Origin: Athripsodes cinereus
Taxonomy: Eukaryota > Arthropoda > Insecta > Trichoptera > Leptoceridae
Assembly (NCBI GenBank): GCA_947579605.1
Contig: OX388316.1
Span: 10,667,290-10,731,289, forward strand
DNA length: 64,000 nt
Direction: 5' to 3'
Below are positions 1 through 9,407 of this stretch, one piece after another; position 1 is the first letter of the stretch, and every line of letters starts with the position of its first letter. The notes under the pieces are model-generated. The model saw only the letters and a list, made by a program, of their open reading frames with translations. It had not been told where the DNA came from and ran no database searches. A program made the position numbers and the translations under genes.

Positions 1-737
1 GAAAGCATTCCCATTTGCGATGCGCTGTCAAAGCGGCCGTCTTGTTGTAAGACTATCTTCTTTTTACCCGCGAGATTTTGTATCTTCTCTCTCGAATCGT
101 AAATCGTTTCGCGATCGACCGTAATATCACGCCGCTGCGCCACGGTTCAATGCCGTGCCGTGTGGGCGCAACTGGCTACCGCTACCTCTGTATAACAGGG
201 CGCGGAAATCGAAAGATCTTCAATATGGACTAAACGATAGATGTTTTCACCGACTATGTGTATATTTATTTTATAAATGTAGCATCCGTGATAACTGGCG
301 CACCTCAGGCTTGTAACGACGGCCTGATACGAATGAGAGCTCTCCACAGAACTTAATGTACAGCAATGCGGCTCTAATGAGAGATCAATAATATGATTTT
401 GACAGGCGCACAAAAGTTCGCACCGAAGTGTACCGCCCTCTCTTTCCTTTCGTTTATTTACCTGATATCTGACAATTTCTCTGTTCCCACATGGACAATG
501 CTCTGTACTTGAAGACAAGGATAAGTATAGTAATCTCACTTTCGTCTAGAATTGTACTAGTAACACGCTGACAGATTGTACAAACCCAATCAGCTGATTT
601 GGGGACGCGTTTTGACATTTTGTGATTTCATTCTTGCTGTGGGCTACGTGAGTTTTGTGATGTTGGATTAGTATGTCATAATGTTTTAAATACGTGGAAC
701 ATCTCTAATTGTTAAAGTAATTTTGTGAATCCAAAAA
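1..737. other. Upstream region of the CPOX gene, no gene recognised
   Basis: No convincing exon is visible. A 130-codon open frame on the minus strand at 147-539 has no recognisable domain and a composition that looks like chance. The CPOX promoter and 5' UTR must lie in the right part of this stretch, but I see no clear TATA box. Confidence 0.5.
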
Positions 738-3700
738 ATGTTTCTGAAGTCCTTAATTGGATCTTTGCGTCCCTTAGGGACTATAGCGGCCTATCGCTCG
801 ATAAAAAGGAATAATTTGAGGTTAGTTTGTTGCTTGATTATGTAGAATTATTTTATTCTTGTTGACTTTTATGTAAAAATTATGCGTAATGACCTACGTT
901 TGAAAAGTTAAGGAATTACTGATTGACATGAAATTATTTGGAAAAAATTAAGAAAATTTATCAATACTTTAATTTTGACCTTTGTTCTCATTCTGTTTTA
1001 AACCATAATAACATGTTAATTGAAAATCAGTGTTGAAGATAATAGAATACATATCAGTGGAAATATTATTTCAGGAAAATTGCTGGCGTTGCTCTTGGTA
1101 CTGGGTTTGTTTTCTACACAGTATATAGAAAAAATGGAGTTGTATACACAGCCAAAGCAACCACCAACTTTGATAATTTTATGGCTATGCCAGTAACACT
1201 TGTAGAGGACCTAAAGAATAATCCAAATGATATGAGAACTAAAATGGAATTAATGATAATGAAAATTCAAACAGAATTTTGTAAAGCATTAGAGGCCGAA
1301 GAAGATAAGGTATGTAAATTTTTATTTTGCATTTGCTAATAATGTTAGGCGTTCCTTTTTCTTCTATATTTATGTCATAGAATTTCTATGTGTCTGTATT
1401 TTTCTGTATAATTATTTTATTATTGTCTTGATTGTTTGATGTGTACGTACAATGACAGCGAAAAGGTTTTTACTGTAATGCTGTTCATTGTTTCATTTAT
1501 ACAATAAATAAATAAATGTGATTGTGAAGTTATGGGAATTATAGATACTTATACTCAATCTATATTTTGGAAAACTATTATTATTGTAAATTATATTTAA
1601 GAAATATCACCAATAGCATAATAGCATAATAATCAATATCAACAATAAGAAATATACCAATATCAGTAATTAATATATTATAGCAGTCTTTTTTTTAAAT
1701 TTGACATACCTAAAAAAATATTCTGTAGAATTTGTATATAATTATATGTTGCAAACTATTCTTTCATTTTCTTTTACAAAAACTTATACTTATGTCTTCG
1801 AAACATTAATTTTTAAACCATTCAAACTGCAGCTATCATACATACACATAACAATTTCTTTTAAATCCAGTTTAAGTTATCTGCGTACAGCAATGCATTC
1901 ATCCGATTTCAATTCGGCTCCAATATCCATCTATTTATAGGTTGCATACAGTAGTTAAAGAATAGGTTGAACAGCTACAGAAACGGGCAACAACCTTCCT
2001 TCACCCCTTTGGTGAGGACAACCACTCCAAAAGGGTTTGATTTACCCTCACACAAGTTGAGTTCCCCACGTAAAGTGCAGAGATTGCGCAAATAACTAGC
2101 TGCTCAGCCCGTACTCCAACAACACGCGCCACAATCTTTCCCAGTCCACCCGATCATGTGGTTTCTCCAAATCCACAAATGAACAGGAAAGCTTCTGGTG
2201 TTAACCTGAAAACTTTTCTACGACTATTTGTAGAGAAAAGATTTGATTCCCTCTGCCATTTAAAAAAGCTCCTTGTGTATCCCATATCTCGGAGTAAAAT
2301 AGATCTTATAGGTCGCAGTGCATAATATACCCCATTTAATAAAATAATCCCATATCTTACACTCGGTTCACTTTCGCATTTTCTCAATCAGAATTCTACC
2401 ATACAATTTTCCTATTGAACTCATCAAACTAATAATAATCTTTATTGAACACATAACAATCAATACAGGTAACAAATGTATCTGTACACGATATAAAGAC
2501 TATTAATTTAATAAAAACTATTATCGAAACATAATCTCCCTTATAGAGACAGGTCTCGTGTGAAGGAGGGTAATAACCTGATAACTCCCACATTCAATTT
2601 CCTTTTCTTCAAGAGCCTATTCTCTTGCATTGGGAGCAGATAATGGCCTTCCATCTTACTCATTTGCATTTCCACCATCGTATTCAAACAAAATCTCCCT
2701 TCCATCTCCGTAATACACATTCATTACTCACTAACATACATCTTGTTTTTTACAATTGTCATACTGTTCACATTTTATGCCATGTTCTTTCGTTTTACTT
2801 TATTCCCGAAAATTTTGGATATTCTTCATCTTCGAGCATTTTTTCTTTATTTTCTCTACTTCACACTTCCTTCTTACATGTCTTTATACTTCTTTTTTCG
2901 CTCTTTTTCAAATATGTCACACTGTTTCTCACTCAGTAAGTCTTTCCACACATTCTTCTTCTTATCTACTGCTTCTTTCACATCACCGTCCCACCATGCA
3001 TCACTAAGGTAGGTGTAAAATAATCATTTAAAAAAAATATTAATTTGAATTTCTATGTTTATTTGTTACATGAATTTAAAATACGCTATCACGATTGCAG
3101 TGTTCTTACACCATTGACGAGCTTTTCAAGACTATGGCTATATAGAAATTCAAGTTGAAATTTTTTTTAAATGTCTAGAAATTGTTACATAGTGCCTCTA
3201 AAATTTTTTTTTAAAAAAAAAAAAAGATATATCTTGGTTTTGTTATAAACCCAAATACAAAGTCATACGAGCGTTCCGTACGTTCATACGTACGTACACC
3301 GTTCACAATAAGTGAAATAGTAAAAATAATAAGTTACATACGAAAAACCAAAAATCTCCATATATATGTGTGTATGCACCATAGCAAATTACTATTGTTA
3401 GGGATCAAATAGTCTAAAAAAGTTAATAATATTCTTATTTGCAATAATACTTTGTTCTTAGGAGACTAAATTTTTAGTGGACAAATGGGAACGTGCTGAG
3501 GGAGGTGGTGGTATCACTTGTGTTATGCAAGATGGCAGAATTTTTGAGAAGGCAGGAGTTAATATCTCAGTTGTGACAGGACATTTGCCCCCTGGTGCAG
3601 TTCAACAAATGAGATCACGGTAAACTCAACACCTACAATATGTTCTTTTCTCAGATTACCTTTCATTAAAATATGTATTTATTTATTGATACAATAAACC

Positions 3701-6060
3701 GCTGTTGCCTCTTATTAATAATACAATATAATGTTCAAAAAAATTTACATAAAATACACTCTTATTACTCTTTGTAAAATCAAAATAATAATAAATGTAA
3801 AATTAAAAAACCAAGACAAAAATTAAATTATTTTAATTTCTTCTTGGTGTCAAATTAATGTTCCTTGGAATGATTTTATTGTTGTTGATTTAAATTTTTT
3901 AGTGGAAAACAACTGAAGGACGGACAAAAACTTCCATTCTTTGCGGCTGGAATCAGTGCAGTGATTCATCCTCGCAACCCTATGGTCCCGACAATTCATT
4001 TCAATTACAGATATTTTGAAGTATCTGATGATGAAGGTAAATGTTGCTTCATATATTAACCAGAAATGTTGTATATCATTATTTAGATATTTAAGTAAAA
4101 AATTCTCTTCTCTCACATAGTAACAAAATGTTTATAGACATCAAAAGACATTAACATTATTGATATAATATTTGAGCTCCCCACACCCCCAGCATTGGCA
4201 AGACAGAAACAATCTCCCGAGGGGGTTATAGGCAATATCATTGGACCAAATGCATTACGCACTGGGTCACTCCCAACTGCATGACCGGGCATGTCATGTT
4301 GTGATATGTGGAAGAGGAAATTACACTTAACCACTAAAAAATATTTTTGGGACAGTGTTAAAGCTATTATTACATAATATATAAGAAAAAAAAGTATGGC
4401 ATGAGAGTCCAGTATAGTAAAAAAAAGGACATGGTGTGAGGGTATAATATAGTAAAAAAAGATATATCTGGGTTTTGTTATAAACCCAAATACAACCTTA
4501 TACACCTTTCACAGTAAGCTACTAAAAGCTTGTGTCGTGAAAGGGGAGTTTGACGGCACCTGGTATCGAACCACGGACCTCTTGTTCACGAGGCCGAGAC
4601 TCTACCTCCAAGCCAGGCTACCGAAGAACTCGAAAGTAAATTTACAATATATGTAGGAACAAAGCAATACACCTTCACACAAATGCACACACATCCACCC
4701 ACACACCAAATAGTTATATTCCTATTCATCCAAACACAAGTATACACATGAATCTATAAATAATTTAAAAATAATTATAACATTTAATACTAACTAAGCC
4801 CTTTAATCTATGCTTATTTTACATTGTATTTAAAAGTATTTCTTTAGTGAACCATGCACTGTTAAATGTAGAGAGATAAATTTGTAATATTAATTTTAGT
4901 AGTTATAATGATTTTGTTTTTCTAATAACTTTAGGAAATAAGCAGTGGTGGTTTGGAGGTGGCACTGATTTGACTCCCTATTATTTAAACGAGAAAGATG
5001 CAGTACATTTCCACAAAACATTGAAACAAGCCTGTGATAAACATGACAAGACATATTATGCAAAGTAAGTCATACATATCTTATCCAAGTATGTTCGCTT
5101 AAATCACAACTGCTAGTGCAATACTATTAAGGTATCTAGGATTGTTTCAGTCCCACACAACATAGTGACACTCGATAGTGGAGGACAAAAGACACACAAA
5201 TCACATATTATATTTTGTTTTCTTCCAGATTCAAGAAATGGTGTGATGATTATTTTTTTATCAAGCACCGAGAAGAATCACGTGGCATTGGAGGAATATT
5301 CTTTGATGACATTGACACTCCCAGTAAAGAAAAAGCATTCGCATTTGTTACATCTTGCGCTGAGTCTGTCGTACCAAGTTATATTCCATTGGGTTAGATT
5401 ATTTAATTAGAATACAGTTATCTAAATGTATTTGTTAAAACGGAATGCAGTTTTTATGATTTTTTTCACTTCCAGTGAAACAACACAAAGATGACGCATA
5501 CGGTTATCATGAAAGACAATGGCAGTTGTTGAGAAGAGGGAGATACGTAGAATTCAATTTGATTTATGATAGAGGAACTAAATTTGGCCTGTATACCCCT
5601 GGAGCAAGATATGAATCTATTTTAATGTCTCTACCATTAAATGCTGTAAGTGAAAATATTTGAAAAACATTGTAAATTTTATGTTTATGACCCAAGAGTA
5701 TATAATATCATTCCAGTGCTGAGACAATTGCACAACAGCTGATGATGTATCAAAAATATCTTCCAATGTGCATGTGACCACATACTTAAGGTACTCCAAT
5801 AAGTGTGACATGGATCGTGTGCTGCCACAGATACATACAATGATCTCTTTCTTCAATAAACTTCATTATATATTGTTCTCTTTACGATTCCATCCCCGGC
5901 TCTGAAATTTCTATTAAAGTTTACACATGAAACTTGCTTAACATAGTATTATTTTTAGAAATGGGAATACATGCATACACCTCAACCAAATTCAGAAGAA
6001 GAGAAACTAATGGCAGTTTTAAAGACACCTCGGGATTGGTTGAACATTGAAAAACACTAA
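738..6060 (+). CDS. CPOX: Coproporphyrinogen-III oxidase (oxygen-dependent), 8 exons
   Basis: Catalyses oxidative decarboxylation of coproporphyrinogen III to protoporphyrinogen IX, a late heme-synthesis step in the mitochondrial intermembrane space. Coding exons: 738-820, 1075-1309, 3462-3619, 3903-4036, 4935-5064, 5229-5392, 5476-5645, 5959-6060. All junctions are GT-AG, the frame is kept throughout, and the total is 391 aa, close to the usual animal length. The start ATG follows CAAAAA and opens a basic, Ser/Leu-rich N-terminus ([14 protein letters not shown]) that fits a mitochondrial presequence. Family signatures seen: [14 protein letters not shown] near residues 186-199 with conserved His about 191, [11 protein letters not shown] about 211-221, GGIFFDD in exon 6, and [19 protein letters not shown] in exon 7. 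Introns 2, 4 and 7 carry LINE or SINE debris. No canonical AATAAA was found just downstream. The family call is very secure. Confidence 0.95.
1940..3010 (-). mobile_element. Decayed LINE reverse-transcriptase fragments in CPOX intron 2
   Basis: Read on the minus strand, 1950-2200 gives pieces such as [19 protein letters not shown] and later GEGRLLP, which match the palm region of RTE/Jockey-type reverse transcriptases (consensus FIDLEKAYDRV). At about 2900-3010 the minus strand reads [15 protein letters not shown], a typical linker between endonuclease and reverse transcriptase. Both are broken by stops and frameshifts. Between them, 2430-2590 looks like the 3' end of another LINE (see separate entry). 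Confidence 0.7.
2430..2590 (-). repeat. Dispersed repeat sharing a short hairpin with 37750-37870
   Basis: The segment holds ataataatctttattgaaca and, further on, the hairpin-forming gagacaggtctcgtgtgaagg. A diverged copy at about 37750-37870 holds gagacaagtctcgtgtaaagg. The (AAT)-like end plus internal AATAAA-type sequence on the minus strand suggests a non-LTR 3' end. Confidence 0.45.
3213..3270 (-). mobile_element. SINE family A, 3'-end fragment
   Basis: The minus strand ends in the family's terminal hairpin (TTTGGGTTTATAACAAAACC) followed by a poly-A tail, seen on the plus strand as aaaaaagatatatcttggtt. It is truncated before the Pol III promoter part. It lies in CPOX intron 2. Confidence 0.65.
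4380..4454 (+). repeat. Two short LINE-tail remnants (GTATA family)
   Basis: Two neighbouring pieces, ggcatgagagtccagtatag and ggtgtgagggtataatatag, resemble the terminal bases of the LINE family that ends at 49316-49360 (tggcgtgagggtatagtata). They abut the SINE copy that follows. Confidence 0.4.
4455..4626 (-). mobile_element. SINE family A, nearly full-length tRNA-derived copy
   Basis: On the minus strand this starts with a tRNA-like head containing an A-box-like TGGCTTGGAGGTAGAG (4600-4615) and a B box GGTTCGATACC (4562-4572). The body contains CACGACACAAGCTTTTAG, then the 3' hairpin (GGGTTTATAACAAAACCC) and an A-rich tail. It sits in CPOX intron 4. Related copies: 3213-3270, 15314-15470, 59152-59278, 61041-61074. 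Confidence 0.8.
5690..5860 (-). mobile_element. LINE reverse-transcriptase C-terminal fragment
   Basis: The minus-strand frame reads [18 protein letters not shown], then [12 protein letters not shown] and VVQLSQHW. This fits the Cys-rich C-terminal segment of Jockey-like reverse transcriptases (pattern C.CG...TM.HLL followed by A...AKHW). It lies in CPOX intron 7 and is truncated at both ends. Confidence 0.6.
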
Positions 6061-6237
6061 GTAAACACTTCACAAATGGCGTTTTCATATTTTTATAATG
6101 TTGTATTATTACTTAAGTTTATTTTTATAAATTTGTTATTAGGTCTTCCAATGATTTGGGTACACTTCTCAAATATAGAATTTTTTCATACATGTTTCTT
6201 TTATTATATACTATTACAATATTTGTTTAAATAATTA

Positions 6238-6312
6238 CTATACCATACCCTCAAGCCATGTCCCAAACGGGGTAGGCAGAGAGAACAGAACGCCAAACAG
6301 ATCTATCTTTAC
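6238..6312 (-). mobile_element. 3' end of GTATA-tailed LINE, split by the hAT insertion
   Basis: The minus strand reads the terminal LINE sequence (GTGTAAAGATAGATCTGTTTGG, followed by CTCTCTGCCTACCCCG) and the tail ATGGTATAGT. It is the same family as 34862-35200 and 48558-49360. The continuation of the same LINE resumes at 9143, beyond the inserted hAT. Confidence 0.75.
6305..6312 (+). repeat. Left target-site duplication of outer hAT (ATCTTTAC)
   Basis: This 8-bp ATCTTTAC is repeated exactly at 9135-9142. Removing the intervening element restores the LINE sequence atctatctttacacac. Confidence 0.85.
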
Positions 6313-6725
6313 TAGGGGATTCGATCCCAGGATTTCGGGATTATCTACAGTTGATCCCGGGATTTTATTGATAATGTAAAGTGGTAAAGTCAGTAAACCA
6401 TGTCAAAATCAGCTTTTTATATTTATCTGGCAATGAATTTAAGTTTTGAATCTGTAAAAAGTCGGTTAAATAAATTTATACTTCAAACTTCTTCCAAAAT
6501 AAACAAACAAGCAGAGATGTGCAAAATACTTTCAAAAAAGTATTTAAATACAAAATACAAATACTTTTGAATTTTTGTATTTCAAATACAAAATACTAAA
6601 TACTTTTTCAAAATGGTATTTAAATACAAAATACAAAATACGTATTTTCAAAATACTTTTTTAAAATACCTTTTTAAAATACTTTTTACAAATAGTCGAA
6701 CAAGGTGTAAGACAAAAGGATTTAA

Positions 6726-7170
6726 TATTTAAACCATTGATGAATGAAAGAGAAATAAAAACTGAACAAAAGTATACATAAATGGAGAAAGGGTTGACAT
6801 GATTCGATATAGCATTGCTTGCAGACAATTGATGAATGTCATTGATGAATGAAATACTGGAAAAGAGTATACATAAATGGAGAAAGGGTTAACATGATTC
6901 GATATAGCATTGCTTGCAGACAATTGATGAATGAAACACTGGACAAGAGTATACATAAATGGAGAAAGGGTTGACATGATTCGATATAGCATTGCTTGCA
7001 GACAATTGATGAATGAAAAACTGGACAAGAGTATACATAAATGGAGAAAGGGTTGACATGATTCGATATAGCATTGCTTGCAGACAATTGATGAATGAAA
7101 AACTGGACAAGAGTATACATAAATGGAGAAAGGGTTGACATGATTCGATATATCATTGCTTGCAGACAAT
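6726..7170 (-). repeat. Tandem array, about 5 units of 75-90 bp
   Basis: The unit contains gagtatacataaatggagaa, agggttgacatgattcgata and tagcattgcttgcagacaat, followed by tgatgaatgaaaaactggac. Five copies lie in the inner hAT. Two adjacent units at about 6830-6860 show a length difference. Long open frames over the array are a by-product of the repeat. Confidence 0.9.
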
Positions 7171-7539
7171 GAGGATGAGCTTTAGGAAGAACTGTCAAAA
7201 TAGAAAAAAAAAAAAATTAAGTCATGACAAAATGTACGGTTGTTAGAAGAATAAGCCGAAAATTGTCATAAATGGATTGAATATCATCAAGCAGGTAAGA
7301 GAATTCCTGACTTGGGCTGCAAAATAAATCAGAATGGATAATCCAAATCTGAAATCGTATGGACTACTGTAACATCATACATACAGTATACAGGACTGCT
7401 CCAGACTCTTCCTTATCGTCTTCAGATGGTTTTTAGTGTTGCCTCCGGATCATTTACAGAGAGAATAAGAGCTGCCACATAACTTCACTACTAAGAAGTC
7501 TACACTAACTGAGAGTCATAGAGATACTGGTGTTTAAAC

Positions 7540-7590
7540 TGTGTCTCACTGTCCACAAGGCAGCACACTACCCACTGAGCTGTTCCGCTG
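7540..7590 (-). repeat. Possible tRNA-like head of an old SINE
   Basis: The minus strand reads CAGCTCAGTGGGTAGTGTG, close to a tRNA D-arm/A-box. No intact B box follows, so this can only be a remnant. Confidence 0.3.
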
Positions 7591-7599
7591 ACGAAAATG

Positions 7600-7800
7600 T
7601 GTGGTGAAGGCTGTGCTCAGCTTCTTAAACTCGTTGAACTCAAAAGGGCAAATACCTCTAAATTTGCAGAAAGAAGAAACAAAGTCGCAGCGTCATCTGC
7701 CTGGAATAGATTGCCTTCAGACAAAATTGAAAATGCTACCATTCAGGAGAAATCACAGCGCCCTTGAAATGGCCATGGATCGTTAAACGGCGTCATGTAT
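7600..7800 (+). mobile_element. CR1/Jockey-like LINE 3' end fragment
   Basis: A short frame contains SSAWNRLPSDKIENAT, matching the WN.LP motif near the end of CR1/Jockey-type reverse transcriptases. It is followed by gcgcccttgaaatgg and taaacggcg, shared with the copies at 20440-20600 (minus) and 59510-59690 (plus). It lies inside the inner hAT. Confidence 0.55.
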
Positions 7801-8194
7801 AATTTTGTTCAATCATCATTATTATGTGTGTATATCTCAAACATGGAGTACTCTAATGGAAACGTTGTATTTGTAATTCAACAAATTGGTAAAAAAAGTT
7901 TGCGTACGCGCATATCAATTAATGGCAGAATTTTGTTTCAAACAATAAAAAGGTATTTTGTAAAAGTATTTTGTGTAAAATACAAAATACTCAAAAAAAG
8001 TATTTCAAATAAAATACAAAATACTTTTTACAAAAAGGTATTTGAAATACAAAATACAAATACGTATTTTGTATTTGTATTTTAAATACTTTTATTTGAA
8101 ATACGTCACATCTCTGCAAACAAGGCACTTATGATTTATAAAACTAACAATTTATCTTTTTTTATTTTTAAATTGTATTCTTGTATTTGTATTT

Positions 8195-8300
8195 ATTTGA
8201 TAGGTTTAACCCAGAACAGTTTTAGTTTTGTGGGGCAATATATTCTATAATGTTGTTATTTATGTTTGTTTGTATGTACTATTTTGGAATATTTTTTTTT
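8195..8300 (+). mobile_element. LINE 3' UTR fragment nested in outer hAT
   Basis: The segment aacccagaacagttttagtt, then gtggggcaatatattctata, resembles 47055-47155 (gcccagaacatattttggtc, then gtggggcaatatattccaca). The latter ends in an (AAAT)n tail, so both look like 3' ends of one non-LTR family. Confidence 0.6.
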
Positions 8301-8405
8301 AAATCAACTTAGTTAGACTTATTTAGCTTAACCCATAACAAAAAAATACATACTACAGGGATCAATGATTAAACTCGTATTTTTAAATTAAATTGACCAG
8401 AGACT

Positions 8406-9000
8406 TTATGAATTATTCATTTGAATTAGGTCGGTGAGTGATTTTTTTATGCTATTTTTTAAAATATCAAATCGCTCAAGCATTGTTAATAGACTATTCC
8501 AACGCAATTTGCAGTTAAACAATAAATTAAGCTCTCTTCCATGTTCTTTTTCAATATATTTTTGAAGCATAGTATCATTCTTCAAAGATGCTCTTTTGAA
8601 AATAAGAACCACTACGAACTTTCTTTACGACTTCATTAATATTGTCAAACGTCATTGGTCAAACTCACCAATTACTCACCGTTTTATAGATTAATCCTGA
8701 GTCCAGTTCTTCATTATCATCATCCAAATCATCAATAAAAGGTGATGGTCGTTTATGTATTAAATAAATAAAATATCATCACTGATAGGTTCTTTTGCAG
8801 GTATTTTCTATACAATAAATCACAAACGCGAATACCGTGTGCGAAACAAACTAGGTGCTTTGCATTAACAAGTTTTCCAACTGTAATTTGGACCATCAGT
8901 AACTATTGCCACAATATCGTATCTAGTGAGATATCGAACTCAGAATAGCGCTCTTTTAAGATACTAACACAAGCTTCGGCTGTCAGTGATTTATTGATGC
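8406..9000 (-). pseudogene. hAT transposase remnant
   Basis: On the minus strand, around 8925-8840, broken frames read DIVAIVTDGP and HLVCFAHGIRV, matching the catalytic-core Asp segment and the conserved CxxH-type region of hAT transposases. Further along, 8612-8406 reads CKLRWNSLLTMLERF, the hAT motif normally seen as C.TRWNS...MLERF. Stops and frameshifts separate the pieces, so no active enzyme is encoded. It belongs to the outer hAT element. Confidence 0.8.
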
Positions 9001-9134
9001 GAATGAGTCCCAAATTCTTGAGTTATTGTATAATTGTATTAATCCCGAAAATCCCAGGATTTCTTAAATTAAATCCCGGGATTTTCGGGACTTAAATACG
9101 ACCTGGATCCCGGAATCCGGGATTGAATCCCCTT

Positions 9135-9165
9135 ATCTTTACACACTTCCTTCACATTCATACAC
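9135..9165 (-). mobile_element. Continuation of the LINE tail interrupted by the hAT
   Basis: The right duplication ATCTTTAC (9135-9142) runs into acacttccttcacattcata, which is the minus-strand continuation (GAATGTGAAGGAAGTGTGTAA) of the LINE piece at 6238-6312. Confidence 0.7.
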
Positions 9166-9363
9166 CGAAGTTAAATAATTTGCTTAAGTAAATATTATAA
9201 TACACCATTCCTGCATTAAGTTTTGATAAAATTATAAATACATATTAATAGTAATTGATTTCACAAAACTATTACAATAAATTGTTCCCTTCAATGATGT
9301 CAGTGCAAATAAAGTTCTATTTACAGTGAAACGTCATTATTTTTATTATATCATTAAATAATT

Positions 9364-9369
9364 TTTATT
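9364..9369 (-). promoter_or_regulatory. Poly-A signal candidate for DDX10
   Basis: AATAAA on the minus strand, about 40 nt after the DDX10 stop codon. Confidence 0.5.
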
Positions 9370-9407
9370 TCATATCAACACAAACAATGAACTATATTAA
9401 TTTTAAT

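Larger units (their letters stand above)
6512..8116 (+). mobile_element. Inner (nested) non-autonomous hAT-like element
   Basis: The ends are CAGAGATGTGC on the left and CACATCTCTG on the right, flanked by perfect 8-bp duplications CAAACAAG (6504-6511 and 8117-8124). Both subterminal regions are arrays of short AAAATACAAAATAC-type direct and inverted motifs. Inside are a tandem array (6726-7170) and fragments of a LINE 3' end, with no intact transposase. Strand is arbitrary. Confidence 0.88.
6313..9134 (-). mobile_element. Outer hAT DNA transposon, defective, containing a nested hAT
   Basis: The terminal inverted repeats are TAGGGGATTCGATCCC on the left and AAGGGGATTCAATCCC on the right (read inward). 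They are flanked by the perfect 8-bp duplication ATCTTTAC, which is the hAT hallmark. Subterminal regions carry repeated palindromic ATCCCGGGATTTTCGGGAT-type motifs. Transposase remnants read on the minus strand at 8406-9000. The element was inserted into a LINE tail and was later invaded at 6512-8116 by a second hAT and at about 8195-8300 by a LINE 3' end. Confidence 0.88.

Noticed and set aside
147..539. 130-codon minus-strand open frame with several Cys
   Set aside because: No recognisable motif, no splice context, and it lies where the CPOX promoter is expected.
6729..7198. Overlapping open frames of 73-146 codons on the minus strand
   Set aside because: They arise because a tandem array without stops in that phase is read in several frames. 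The peptide is the repeat itself, with no domain.
6512..8116. Treating the repeated AAAATAC blocks as a CRISPR-like array
   Set aside because: The units are short, irregular and in both orientations, and this is eukaryotic DNA. They are hAT subterminal motifs.
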